Part shown: one piece after another, positions 21,656 through 34,221 of the stretch
Position numbering within the stretch: position 1 is the stretch's first letter
How the letters are laid out: each line of letters starts with the position of its first letter
Origin: Dichetophora obliterata
Taxonomy: Eukaryota > Arthropoda > Insecta > Diptera > Sciomyzidae
Length of the DNA: 64,000 nucleotides
Assembly: GCA_963920525.1 (NCBI GenBank)
Contig: OY986436.1
Span: forward strand, 26,735,318-26,799,317
Reading direction: 5' to 3'
Notes under the pieces: generated by a model
Told to the model about the DNA's origin: nothing
What the model saw: the letters and a program-made list of their open reading frames with translations, nothing else
The model's database searches: none
Position numbers and translations under genes: made by a program

Positions 21656-21780
21656 GTCCCTAGCCATCGTACCTGGCATGACCGCGCGCCGACTAGCTCA
21701 GAATTTACGGGCGCTGTTCTCAACCCGTCATGCCAGGTCGAGGGAGCAAACAATAACTTCCGGTTTGCACCGGAAGTGAA
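21656..21780. repeat. GC-rich hairpin pair
   Basis: ACCTGGCATGAC pairs with GTCATGCCAGGT across a loop of about 45 nt. Just downstream CTTCCGGT-TTGC-ACCGGAAG forms a perfect 8-bp stem. This GC-rich island stands out from AT-rich surroundings and opens the candidate LTR. Confidence 0.7.
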
Positions 21781-23619
21781 AATACTAAAAGATAAACTCT
21801 ACTAAAGACAAAAAAAAAAATCTCATTTTGTTTTATTCGCACCACTGAAATTGATACTCGCAATGCGAATAGAAACTCCTAGCTCGTCACCACCAGATCA
21901 ATTCATACGCCTCAACCATACATCACACACAAAATAGGAGAAGATGTTATCTCCCGGTACCCACCCATCCTTGGTTATCAGTTGTATTATTCTCTCTCTT
22001 TTTTTGTTGATAACCCCATTTACTCGACAGCCAAATTCGCAACTAATCAGATATTACCACCACATCACAATCACAGAAACACCCCTGTCTTCAGGCCCCC
22101 ACTTATAAAAATTTAGCAGACCATATTAATTTGACTAATAACAATTCACATCTTTATTTATAAAAATTTTCTAATATTATCTTTTTTATTTCTTTTCAGA
22201 TTTTCAGTATCTAATACTTTACAATATTTCGAGAACAAATTTTTTTCTTATCTTTCTTTCTATTTAGCTAGCAGCTTACTTAATTTAATTAACATACTAA
22301 TCACAAAATCAGTGCTAAAAAAAAATCTAATATTTTTACAATTCTTATGTTTATTTCCTTTTCTTTTAAGATAATTAGTTCGACTACAACAGATCGGATC
22401 CTACATTATAATATTTTATACATTCTCTTACAGCTTATTTCATTATGTTTGTTCAAAAAAAAAACTACTAAACTAATTATTTTCTTTAATTCACAATTTT
22501 AATAATTTCTTTCTTCTCTTATCTTCTATCTCTTTTCAGATTCATCTCTATCCAGACTATTCTACAATATCTTTAAGTTAAACTTAGTTTATATTTTTAA
22601 AGAAAAAAACTAATTGTAATTATTTAATACACCCGATGAAAAATCTTAATCGTTATACTCAAAAAGATTTATTTTTTTTTATACCATTGTAAAATTACGA
22701 ATTTTCTTATTTCACCATTTTGTTAAGAAATCGCTTTATGACCAAATGTTAATCAAAATAAATTGTAAATCAAATACCATAATAAATATGTAAATTTTAT
22801 GCAAACCAAAAATTAATTAACGTAAGAAAAACAAACATGTTAAAAAAAAAACACAATTTATGGTTAATAAATCTAATTCAAAGCAATTAACAACGTTTTT
22901 ATATAATGGGGCAGTCAATGAGTTTTCGGAATTTTGGTAAAATTTTGGGCCTTTTTTTTCTTATCGGACAAATTTTTCTCTATATTTTTTTTCTTTTGTT
23001 TTTTTTTTATTGTTTTATGCCTACCTAAGGGAGCTCTCTTAGGATGAAATCGACTGTAGAACAGTAATAACACATCCCGAAGGACATTTTCTTAACACAA
23101 AAAAAAATTTTATTACCACTCATTCAATGCCTCACACTTTACAAAGAAACTGATTTTAAATACTTGTATTGTTGTACATTGTACATCACTATCGAAACAT
23201 ATAATTTTCTTTACAGGCTTCTTTTCTGTATATATATGTATATGCTTAATTGACAAAAAAAAATTCTTCTTTAATTTTTTTTTTTCTTTTCTTAGAGATT
23301 ATTTTTTTTTTGTTTATTTGGTATTTAAATTTTAATAATTTTTTTTTTTTTTTATTTTGAGTGCAATATTTCTTTTTCTTTAATTATTCAATATGAAATT
23401 TTTTTTTTATTTTTCAGAATACAATTATTTTAACTTTCGATATGCAATTTTTAATTTATTTATTTTTTTTGGAATACAATTATTTTAATTGGAATGCAAT
23501 TATCTGAATTTTCGAACTACAATTATTTTTTTTTTATTTTGTGGAAACTTGAGTATTTTAAAATATTCGGCCTACAATATTTTTAAATTTTTTCCTTTGC
23601 AGGTGTTCCAGTTTTCGGA

Positions 23620-23915
23620 CACGTAATATATAAATTTTCGAAAGCATATTTATCTTTATATTTTTCTTTCTCTTTATGGCAGAATTTTAATTCTAATTTG
23701 TCCGAAACGCAATTTTCTTTATATTGCTTTTTTCTCTTTATGGACGAATTCTAATTTTAATTCAATCGATGGACACATATCTTTCTTTACATTTTCTTTT
23801 CTTTTGGTAAGAATTCTAATTTTAATTTTAATTCGTTCGAAACGCAATTTTCTTTTATATTGCTTGTTTCTCTTTATGGAAGAATTTTAATTCTGATTTT
23901 AATTCGTTGAATGGA
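23620..23915 (+). repeat. Degenerate repeat with CGAAACGCAATTTTCTTTAT
   Basis: Units containing CGAAACGCAATTTTCTTT, a TTTCTCTTTATGG block and AATTTTAATTC recur about every 65-140 bp (near 23.70 and 23.84 kb, with a weaker copy near 23.63 kb). Confidence 0.6.
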
Positions 23916-25039
23916 AACGCAAGGGACTCTGAATATCAGCTAGGACATAAATTAAATTTAAAAGCACTTATCTTTTTTTTTCTCGTTAAATCCGCCGAGC
24001 ACCGGATATCTGCTGTTGCTAAAAATTTTCTGCTGCCGTGCACTAATTTCAATTTCTTGGGCAATCGTCCTTTCTATGGCCTCTCTCTCTGCTTTTATTC
24101 TAATTGCAAAAATCACTTTTAGCCTAATGCCACACAACACACAAAAAAAACTACTCACCAGGTCCCTTGCGTAGATGATTAAAAAATATTCTTTCTGCTC
24201 TTCCAACACAAAAGACACAATCTGGTGATCCTGACTCTATCCTCCTTTCTTTCTAATTCCTGCCTTCACTAATCCTGTTTGGGCTGCTTCCTTCTACCTT
24301 CCGCTGTTAGTAACTTTCGTCCTCTAAATTCCTTGCCTCTAAATTCCTTTGTCCACTGATGTCGAAATTTGTGTAAATGTTGCAAATGTCCTTTTTTCCT
24401 CCTTTTCTGTGTCCTTATCACTTTATAATATACTTTCTTCTTTTTTTTTTTTTTTAAACTTTTTTAACTTTTTACTATATATATGTTTTCTTTTTTTTCA
24501 CTTCACTGACTTATCTTTCTTAGACTTTGCACCAGAATGAAACTTTAAAATTTTTACCTCATCAGACGAACCCTCTTGTCAACCTCAACTAACCGAACTT
24601 TTCCCATAACTCATTTCCCCTATCTCTGATGTTTTTGGTGCCTTTGCGGTTTCTATATTTTCCCGGCCTTCTAGATTGTTCTATACCTAATATATATATT
24701 CTTTCGAATTATATATATTTCCGAATTTTGCCTCCAAAAGTCCAAAATATATGTCACCTAGCCCTTCCCGACTTTCCTCCTCTTATTCCTTATTTTTTCC
24801 CCCCTTCTTTCCCCCTTTTGTGGTCTTTTTCCGTACATTATAAAGAAAAATCGGAATCTTATGTACCAGGCGTTCATACTTATTTAGTAGGTATACGATT
24901 CGCACCTTCATGAATGAATCGACTTAACTTTCGGCTTTCAGCTCTTTTCCTACTGATCAATGAACTTTTTGTTCTGGCAACACTATTTCCCTACTACTAT
25001 GTCTCACTTTTCCACTACGTTCTTCTTTTACTATCATAG

Positions 25040-25440
25040 GTACGATGTTGATTGAAACATGATGGCTGCCTCCAGTAGCTGTCACAAGTAGTCGGCAAAA
25101 CAAAAACAGAATTCGGCAAGGTAAGTTTATTCATTAAATTATCAATTAATAATATCTTTTCAGGCTATTACAATGATATCGGACATTCGCCAGGTTCCTG
25201 TTCTATTTTACTGACAAGTAAGTGCTTATATTTATTTGAGGTTGCATTAAAATCAACATTCATATATTTTTACATTACAGACAAGCAGACTAGCGTTAGG
25301 GTGACCAGGTGGTTGTTCCTGCTACATATATTTCTTTGGCTGGTAAGTAATGAATGTTTATTTCTACTTCATTTTTAAATGTTAGTTTTTTTTTCAGATC
25401 TCTCACTTACATCGCACGCAACATTTTGTGTATGTGTAAG
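25040..25440 (+). other. Possible spliced transcript with short exons
   Basis: Three consecutive GTAAGT donors each have a nearby pyrimidine-rich CAG acceptor: introns at 25121-25163 (43 nt), 25218-25280 (63 nt) and 25343-25397 (55 nt). A possible earlier acceptor (TTTACTATCATAG) ends at 25039 and another donor-like GTATGT/GTAAGT lies near 25430. Exons would be about 81, 54, 62 and 30-plus nt. One frame stays open across all three joins for about 70 codons (…GYYNDIG…, WLFLLHIFLWL) but lacks an ATG after the upstream TGA in the first exon. I do not recognise the product. It may be a non-coding or LTR-derived transcript; it overlaps the 3' end of the candidate LTR. Confidence 0.4.
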
Positions 25441-27432
25441 TCGAAATTTTGAAAAGTAATCAACTGCCATACATCAAATAAATCTCAAAATTTTACTAAA
25501 CATGTCACTATAAGAAAAAAATGTATATCTTCTGTTTTAGTAAGTAATAGTAAGAAATTTTTTTGGATTTGGTGTAACGCAGTTCTAATAATTTTTTCGT
25601 GAAAAATCTGTAGTCAATCTTTTTCAAAATTATTTTTTAAACATTTTTAAAAATTGAATATTTAAAAATTTGTATCCCACTTTTAGTATTAACTTTTATG
25701 ATAAGATTCAAACCATATGTTAAAAATGTAAGCAAAAACAGTAATTTGCCAGACATAAGAAATTTTAAACTTTATTTTGATACACAAAAAAAATTAGATT
25801 AAATAAAATATGAATAACAAGAAAAACTAAAATTGTTTTAAAAAATGCAACTTTAACAGCTTGTCATAACGAAACGGTTGCAACTATTAAAAAAAATTCA
25901 TTTTGATTTTTTCACCCAAGATATATTCTATTGAAAGCTATAAAAATTGGAAAAAATTAAAACATCGATATACTATACTTTCGGCCACTTATTTTACACT
26001 GTGTGTCGTTCTCCACTTAATTTATCATTTTCATCAAGGGACTTGAGGGCGCCCCTGGCTTATTGTATTTGTTACAATTACAATACACAAACATTTTTTA
26101 TAGGTGCCATAAAAAGAAATGTTGTAATAATGTTAATTTAGCGTAAAAATTACTTATTTTTTTAAAATCTTTATGAAAAATATTTACAACAAGTGCATTA
26201 ACACCGTAGTTTAACTTATTTGCAACAAAACGAATGATTTGTTACAAAATACTTACTTGAAACTTTAATACAACCCATTTGTGACTAAATTTGTTAAAAA
26301 AAAACTGGAATACCACCGAATTATAACATATTTTTGTTACAAATCGAAATCTGTGCTAGCTGGGAGGAAGGCACACCTACCTCCCATAAAAATGACTTCA
26401 TGAAAATGGAAAACCTCCCTACATTCCACACAAATTAATATAATGCCATTTAATTTTGCAAAAGAGGTTTTTTTACTAAGCACTCTTAGTTTGCAATTTT
26501 GAGAAAAAATGCTTACTACGTTTACCTTCTATAAAAAGTGACGTCATCATAATAGCAATCCCTTAATAAATTTCACAAAAATTTATGCATGGACTTGATA
26601 TTCTATACAAAAGCTTTGATGTTGTCTGAGTTTGAAATAAAAATTGGCGTGAGAACCATGTCCCAGAAGAAGTGATGTCATTTAAATCATAAAACAATTA
26701 AAAAAACAAACGAATACACTTAAATACGGCTAAAATGGTTTTTTTTTTTAACTCTGGCCCTGTCGAAGATAGTTCCTTAACCCTTTCAGTGGATTTGCCC
26801 TTTATATTGGATACGCCAGAAAGTAATTTTTATATTAATTTTGCAACGCTGTTCAATAGAGCTAATGTGTGAACAGAATGTGTGACTTTGTATTTTGTTG
26901 CTGTTTTTTATATGGGGGAAAAAAGTCTTTTTAATTTCTATTTTTTGTCTATCGTAATGACAAAACATTTGAATAAAAATGATATTGTGCACTTGGTATG
27001 AACCCGACCTTTCAAATGATATAAGTTTCATTCGAATGTTTTGTCTAAATGTCAGTAAAAAAAAGGCGAAAGTTTTGTGTTTTCGTATTAAAATAAAGAC
27101 AATAAGATAGAGTTATAATAACTTCTTCATCATTTAACGAAAAAGTTGATTAAAATAGCCAAGAGGGAAAAATTGTATTTTATGTGATACGAATTAAATA
27201 TTATCTTTGACTTCGAGATATATGTATTCTCTTCATAAAATTCGTCCAAATATTGCAATTGAAAAATCAAGAAGAAATTTCGTCAAAAATAGTTACAAAA
27301 CAACATCCAATCATATGAAAAATCGCAAAACGTATCTAAAATATTCATTGCATTCCATGAAATTGATATTATTGAAGTGTATATCTTACTTTCATTGATA
27401 TTTCGATTAAAACTGGATTTGAGAAACACAAC
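25428..27432. other. AT-rich region, nothing identified
   Basis: Homopolymer-rich, with a dispersed TACCTCCCATAAAAATGAC phrase near 26.38 kb shared with 12.62 kb. No frame with recognisable content. Confidence 0.55.
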
Positions 27433-27648
27433 CAGCCCAATCATGAAACATTTTCTCCCGGGAGTTGTAAAAGGGAGTTTCCATTTTTAAGACAAAGTTT
27501 AAAAACTTTTTGGAAATTTTTAGTGCAATTTTGTTTATCAAGCGCCAATATTCATTAGCACAAAAAAATGAGATGTCTTTATCTGCTGTCTTAAGACCGG
27601 AAAATCCTTTTTACAACTCCCGGGAGTAAATGTTTCATGATTGGGCTG
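27433..27648. mobile_element. 216-bp MITE with about 50-bp inverted repeats
   Basis: The left end CAGCCCAATCATGAAACATT continues through CTCCCGGGAGTTGTAAAA; the right end is its inverted copy (27597-27648). The interior is about 115 bp. The target duplication is unclear (AAC on both sides is possible), so the superfamily is not assigned. Confidence 0.82.
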
Positions 27649-29900
27649 AACTTGTTTAAAAAAGTAAAAAAGAAAATTTCAAGATAAACACGCTAATTTT
27701 ATGAATTTTTTTTTTGTTAAAATGCTTGTAAAAACAAAGCATTTATCTGTTTCTAAAATTTGAAAATTCTCTCTGTCAAAATAATAAAGTAGCAAGCAAA
27801 AAATTACTTTTTTTCTACAAAGGATCCTTAAAAAATTCAAACCCACTCCCATGAAGTTACTTCGGCTGAAAAATTTTTATATGAAAAATTAATGATATTA
27901 TATTTTAATTACTTATATTATTTTATTAATATATAATTTATTAATATATTTATAATTTATTAATATATGTATACATATAATTTATTTAAAATATTAATAT
28001 ACAATTTAATGTTTTTTTCTTATTATATTATTGTTATTTTTATTTTATATCATACATTTTTCAATGCTTAACCGACTTTTTTTAACTTTGAAATGAAGAA
28101 TTGTATACTTGTGGTGCTTAAAGTAAAGTAAAATGCATTTTTAGACAAGAAAGATTTTATTGAAAATATTCTCGATTTGCTTTTTTCTATATAATTTTTT
28201 TTAAATTGACCATTGATTGAATAGTTTTAATAATCTTTTTTTACCCCCTGCTGTATGGCTTAGTGCCTATGATGAACAACTATTGCTACCCATGCAAGGA
28301 GCGTACGTCAAAAAAAAATATTGCAAACGCAAGTTAAATCCTTTAAATTATTTTAACAACATTAGCTTTTGATTAAGCCTCGCATACATTTTTGAAGCTC
28401 TCACACATCCTGCGTAGCGCTATGTTAGTGCTTTGAAGATATTTCCTTTGAGCTTTTTCTCGTTTTGGTATTTACATACGTAAATAAAATCATAACGTTT
28501 GCTCGCAACGGCTTGACTTCTTTAAACGTGGTCACCTCTCCTAAGCCGCTTTCCACTTCTGGAAACCCTGAATTTTTTTGCATATGTCAAAAATTCAATT
28601 CAATTGACAGCATACACTCACTCATACACACGCCCACACATTCATTTGGCCACAACCACTTTGGCACGCATAAAAACAAACACTTCAATTCAAGCCACGT
28701 ATACAATTGAAAAAAATGCTTATGAGAATTTCACAGGAAAATCATAACAAAAAGGGTTTCAGCAAGTGCCGCAAAAGCTTCTTTGAAGCATCAAGGTTAA
28801 AGTTACACAAACAGAAAAAAAATTTTTTTTCAAATGTTGTTTTTTTTTTTTGTACTCTGAGCTATAACCATGCAAATCACATAAAGAGATAATGTTACGA
28901 TATGTTGCCAAATTTTTATTTTTTCACTGAAATGTGAGAACATTTGTTGTTATAGAAATGAACCACAAAATGACCTTAAAAGAAAAGCCAATCCTTCGGA
29001 AGTGATCTTGTAATTTATACCTTGAGAGTAAGTACATAAAACCATAAGATGAGCCTTAGATGAAATGCGATTTTAAATAACTATTTTGTGTTTTATAATT
29101 CTAAAAAATAAATATGATTTTTTTAGGATTATATTTAAGGCTGATGCCAAATAAGTACATGAAGCAAAAGGTTACAACAGCCAGGTGCGGATTCAGAAGA
29201 GGTTTAGGGGGTTCAAACTCCTCAAAATTTGGAGAATTTGTTTTGAAATGTGATAAACTGGTGTTTATTATGTGACCTAAGAGTACCAAAAAGAAAAACA
29301 TTGATTTTTTATAATATATTTTAAATACTTATTCACACCCCTATTTTGCAAAAGTTGGTAGCTGTTTCTATTGCTAATGCACTGAATTTTGTTCCGGTTT
29401 TTGTTTATGTTTTTTTGCGATATCGTGCCTTTAGCTGTAAACAGTCTGTCTACGCCACTCGGCATATCTGAAGTATTACTTTGAATCTGATTATTTGAAT
29501 CTAATTATTAAGTCTGATCACTATCAATTTTACACTTACTTTGTATTGTAAACTACATACCGTCTAATTTGTATTTTTCATTGAAAATGTTGCCCCTTTT
29601 TACTGCTAAAATGCAGCACTAAAACTTGAATTGGAATTTGTTAACTAAACCCAGCTTAAAGCTTAAGCTTTAATTTAATTTTTATACATCTGTAATCTCT
29701 CTTCTTTAACCAACCTCCAAAGGGTAAAATTAACTGTTTTTAATAAATATTTGTAATTTATTCATTTCACACTTTAAAAAAATTGTTTTTTAAACTCTAT
29801 TCTCAGAAAATAACTCCTCTGTATTTATTTTTTCTTATTATAACGTTATATTATTATAACAGCATCCACGTTAAGATTTGTACCCAGAACTGGATTGTCC
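27649..29900. other. AT-rich region with no supported gene
   Basis: Includes TA-rich tracts around 27.9-28.0 kb. A short frame at 28465-28710 is not recognisable. A phrase at 29.18 kb (CAGGTGCGGATTCAGAAG) looks like a hAT-type end, but no partner end was found. Confidence 0.5.
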
Positions 29901-30061
29901 ATAAGGTTGCGGACAGAGTGAACGCCGATTCAGACAGGCGAGCAGACAGGCGCAGGCAGTAACCTGAGATAGAAATACCTTTTTTCTAGCTTGTTCGCAT
30001 TGTGTTTCTGCGCCTGTCTGCCTGCCTGTCCGCTTCGGCGCCTACTCTGCTTGCAACCTAT
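29901..30061. repeat. Foldback with GACAGGCG-rich arms
   Basis: Left arm 29901-29957 and right arm 30008-30061 are inverted copies (ATAAGGTTGC, CAGAGT, CGCCGA, AGCAGACAGGCGCAG), with about 50 nt between. The following GTAGGCAGCTGCCTATGGGC resembles a hAT-type terminal region. No clear target duplication. Confidence 0.72.
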
Positions 30062-30274
30062 GGCAGTGTAGGCAGCTGCCTATGGGCCTCGCATCGGCGA
30101 GGGGCCCCGCGCATCGAGAAAAAAGCTTTGAAAATATTTCATCGAGTGAAAATTTAATTTGAAGATTTGCATCCTCAATGACAATATTACTGCTTTATTT
30201 TTTTAATCGACTTCAAAAAGGATTAGGTTCCCAAGCTCGTTGGTTTCTTCTCTTTTTTTTTTTGTCTTTTAATG

Positions 30275-31868
30275 TACTACCCCAAGAACACTCAGTTCGT
30301 ACGCCTGAATATTTTTTAATATAAACAGGCCTGTAGCCAGACCAAGAAGACAGAGGGAGCAGGCATGAATCTTGGGGGGGGGATTTTTTTTTCATTTTAA
30401 TAAAAAAAAACAATTTTTTTAAAGTGTGAAATGAATAATATACAAATATTTATTAAAAAGAGTTAATTTTATAATATTTTCATAAATATTTAGATCTTTT
30501 TATACATGAGACTAATACATAAAAAATAATATAAAAATTAATTCAGGACTTTGTAATAAAATTAAGGTAAAAATAAAAGATTTATATAAAGTGGCTAGAA
30601 ATATAAGAAAGAGTAGTGAAATGGGCTAACATATGCATAAGACATTTTTTAAGTAAATCAAAAAAAAATTGAATTAACACGCATCCGTCGTTTGCATCAA
30701 ATTGATGCAAATTTTTTATTCAGATTTATATATTAAGAGCAAACGTGCATGTTTTGATTTACAGCTTTTGCTTCTTTAAATTTTTGCTAAAATTAAGATT
30801 TGCAGTTTTTTCTTATTTTAAAATTAATAAACATTCATCATGCATAAAAAAAAAATTTTAAATTAAAAATATTTCATTGAATTAGCTATATATTCTTTTT
30901 GTATCTGCATCAAATTGGTGCACAACGTGCTTTTCATTTCTAGAAAGTTGCTATGGAGGTGGGTTAAAAAATTATTAAAATTCAAATCTTATTTTTTGGT
31001 TGGCGATCTTATTTCAAATATTGGCGACCCAGTAGAAATTTGAAAAATTGTAACAATTTGTCTGAAATTTTTTGTTAAACCAATTTCATATACATATTCA
31101 AGTCATGAATAAGGTGAATGTGTATATTTTTTGTTATTTTAAACTAAACTTATTTTAAAGCAATAAACAAATATGGTATATCAACAAAATGCATTTTAAT
31201 TATTCATTTAAAGTTTTTCATTGTCTGATTTGGCCAGGAGGCTAACGGTTGTAGTAGGAGGGCATTGCCCACCCTTGTCCCCCCCTGGCTACAGGCCTGA
31301 ATATAAACACTTTTAACTTTTATTTATATTAACAAATCAATGATTTTTGATACAACAAAGCTGGTTGTATTCTTAAAGCTTGAAATATCATTTCTAAGAC
31401 CGCGTTCATAGTTTTTTTGCAGAGCTGAGAGGTTTTGCTGAAAAATGCTTTGTGTGTAAACATATAGAAAAAGCTCAGTGTTTAAAGTGCAATCTAACTC
31501 AGAGCATAAAGCTACTTTTTTAATGGTTTTTTGCTCTTATATCTCCATCTCGCTTACTCACACAAGCAGAAAGCGTGCACTATAAACACCAGTAAGCTCA
31601 AGAAGCTACTTTGTGAAGCGCTGAATAAGCGTTCGCTATGATATAGATAAACTCGGCAAAGCTGCTTTATGAATCAACTTAAGCCAAATCGTCTGTTAAG
31701 ATGCTATGTGTTCACTGTGAATGCGGCCTTAGAAATGATATTTCAAGCTTTAAGAATACAACAAACTTTGTTGTATCAAAAACATTGGTTTCTTAATATA
31801 AATAAAAGTTAAAAGTGTTTATATTAAAAAATATTCAGGCGCACGAACTGAGAGTTGTTGGGGTAGTA
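30275..31868. mobile_element. Foldback element with about 150-bp arms, one arm split by a hAT
   Basis: The left arm (30275-30325 continuing at 31308-31420) and right arm (31720-31868) are inverted copies: CTACCCCAA…CTCAGTTCGT, GCCTGAATATTTTTTAATAT, then TGATACAACAAAG and CTTGAAATATCATTTCTAAG. The left arm is interrupted by the hAT at 30326-31299; the right arm is the matching empty site. The target duplication is ambiguous because ends and flank overlap in TGTAC/GTA. Confidence 0.78.
30326..31299. mobile_element. Non-autonomous hAT element
   Basis: Perfect 15-bp inverted ends CAGGCCTGTAGCCAG / CTGGCTACAGGCCTG, with a perfect 8-bp duplication AATATAAA (30318-30325 and 31300-31307). 974 bp, AT-rich, with a G-run after the left end and a C-run before the right end. 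No transposase frame. An 8-bp duplication with CAG ends is diagnostic for hAT. Confidence 0.92.
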
Positions 31869-32675
31869 TGTACTAAACCTCTGCACAAATGCACTCTTTT
31901 TTTCTACAACAGTAGAGCCAACAGTGCCGAGTTCAGAACATAACATAACTCTGTTAAGTCAAGCAGAACATAACCAATTCATTAAACGACAAGAACTTGT
32001 TCGCCACTTGCTTTACCAGAACACGATGTTTTTCGTTCTATAAAACAAAATTGATTGATAACAGCGAGAAAAGCATCGATCACACCTAACGCAGCAGAAC
32101 ATTAGCAAAGAGATTAAGGGCTATTAATTTCATGCAAATGCAAGTTTTTACTGGGCATCTTAAAGCGCAAATGGTTAAGTTATCTTTGCAAATCATGAAA
32201 TTTCCTTCTAAATGGCATTCAATAGTTAGTGCATATTTTTAAATATTTTGTAATAAATGCATGGCTTTGCATATTTTACAAAATATGCTTATTTTTGCAT
32301 ATTAATGGCGTATATTTTTTATACAATAAATTCATGTGGTTTTTGCATTTTTGCTTTTTTTGATTTGCAACCATTAAAATTCAATAAGAAATATTTTGGA
32401 AAAAGATAACTTTGAATTATTAGGTACTTTTAAATGCACTTTATTTTTTTTTATAAATTAATTTTATATGTATTTAAACATTAATTGTGTTTTTTTTGTT
32501 TATTAAATGTAATATTTATTTTTTAACCGATAATACAAAATAAGAAATTTATTTTTAATTGCATATTTTACTTTTTTTTAGCGAATACTTAAGAGTTTTC
32601 AGTGCATATTATATGCGCATATTTCCGATTTTTACGTCAAATCGTGATATTTTGCAAATTTAAGTATTATTTTAT

Positions 32676-33526
32676 GTGATTTCGGAGGGTATTTTTCCAT
32701 CATTTTAACTCGAATTTTTTAAAAATATTTAAGGTACTAGAAAAATAACGCCAGTATTTTATGCCAGGGCCGTAGTGAGGATTTACCCATGGGAGGGAAT
32801 CTTGATGAAATTTTTTTCAAAATTAATATTTAGGTACAACTAATTGTTTCATTTAATTTTTACTTTAAGTTTGCAAAAACTATTACACCAGCCAATATAT
32901 TTACGAAAAACATGAATTTTGGAGGTTTTTGCAAAATGGCTTAGCTCACTGGCGATTATTGTAAAACAAAAGATACAAAATTTGTTGATATTTCGTTGGA
33001 TAATCTCAAAATTTTTGCTCCACTACCGCACATGACACATAGTGTTGATATATGGATTGAAGAGCTGATATTTTTTCTAAAATACAAAATGATATTTTTA
33101 ATTTTATGATGAGTAGTTCAGATTCTAGATCAATAATACTAAACACGTGCCAAAAACGTTAAACACCCTGCAAATTGAAAATGTTACAATATAGGAGGAA
33201 ACTGAGTACAGATTTGAAACCAGGGTTAAACGAACATATACGAATAAGAATGGGTTTGCCAGATATGAAATTTGTATACTAGTATTATTTATCCAAACAT
33301 ATCTGAATTTAATACGACTGCTATTATTTTGTTCGCAACTGTATATAAAATATAAAAAACTAAACGTAAAATTGAAATGAAACAAATAATTGTCCCAATA
33401 TTTTAATTTTGAAAAAAATTACTGACTAAGGCCCTGGCATAAAATACTGGCGTTATTTTTAAATTACCTTAAATATTTCTACAAAATTAGATTTGAAATG
33501 ATTGAAGAAATACCCTCCGAAATCAC
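32676..33526. repeat. Inverted repeat with 96-bp arms
   Basis: Arms 32676-32771 and 33430-33526 are inverted copies (GTGATTTCGGAGGGTAT, ATATTTAAGGTA, AACGCCAGTATTTTATGCCA). About 658 bp lies between and starts and ends with CAGGGCC/GGCCCTG, hAT-like termini, but flanks are inverted rather than directly repeated. A minus frame at 33125-33385 is not recognisable. Confidence 0.75.
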
Positions 33527-33589
33527 ATTTTTCTAGTAGATCATTCAGTTTTACTAAGATATACCACAAAATAATAACAATGAAAAACA

Positions 33590-33840
33590 TAAACATCATC
33601 GCAATAGACCAACAACAACACCAATACTACCATAAACAACAACGCCAACAACAAACGTAATCACCTCATTACTAGTAATCATATTTACAAATTAATAATC
33701 ATTATAATCATCAGCAGAAAAAACAACAATAACAACAATCCAACATCGAAAGAATGCAAGAAACAATAATCAACAAAACCACCACCAATAGTGAAAGTAA
33801 AAACGACAAGAAAATATCCTCACAAACAACACAATAAAAT
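33590..33840. repeat. CAA/ACAAT-rich low-complexity tract
   Basis: Runs of ACAACAACA, AACAATAACAACAA and CACCACCAATA; almost no G on the plus strand. Confidence 0.8.
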
Positions 33841-34221
33841 TTAATTAATTTTTTTGTTGTTACTTAAAAATAATTTTATTTTTAATTCTTTAATAACTTT
33901 TATTGAATTAAATATTGTAAAAATTAAAAAAAAGCTTCGCTTCAAAAAATTAATTTTTTTAATAAATAAAAAAGTCTCTTATTATAATTTCAATAAATAA
34001 TAAGAAAATCCCTTTTTTTGGCGTTTTAGATAATTTTTACTTCAGAAGGAAATGCAGAAACTATGAAACCTAAACAACACATAACTCCAAGCGTTCTGCT
34101 GTTCATCACATAACTTTCAAGTCATTTCGTTCTGCTGCTTTCTTCTCTGTCGACTCAAGCATAACATTGATTCGGTTTTCTTTCGTTTTTGTTCTGCTCA
34201 CGCGACGAGTGCTCTCTGTAG

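Larger units (their letters stand above)
21648..25423 (+). mobile_element. Candidate long solo LTR with pyrimidine-rich body
   Basis: The left end TGTTACGCG and right end CGCACGCAACA form the short inverted termini expected of an LTR (TG...CA), with TTTT on each side (21644-21647 and 25424-25427). The TTTT duplication is low-complexity, so it is weak evidence. The first 130 bp are GC-rich with hairpins. About 21.8-25.0 kb is strongly T/C-rich on the plus strand, with many CTTTTC, TCTCTTT and poly-T runs and no reading frame of substance. No gag-pol lies on either side. The alternative is a plain low-complexity tract with coincidental ends. Confidence 0.42.

Noticed and set aside
24349..24913. 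Two hydrophobic reading frames (Phe/Leu/Pro-rich)
   Set aside because: They follow from the T/C-rich tract, which encodes Phe, Leu, Ser and Pro by composition.
29186..29225. hAT element starting CAGGTGCGGATTCAG
   Set aside because: No partner end and no 8-bp duplication could be found.
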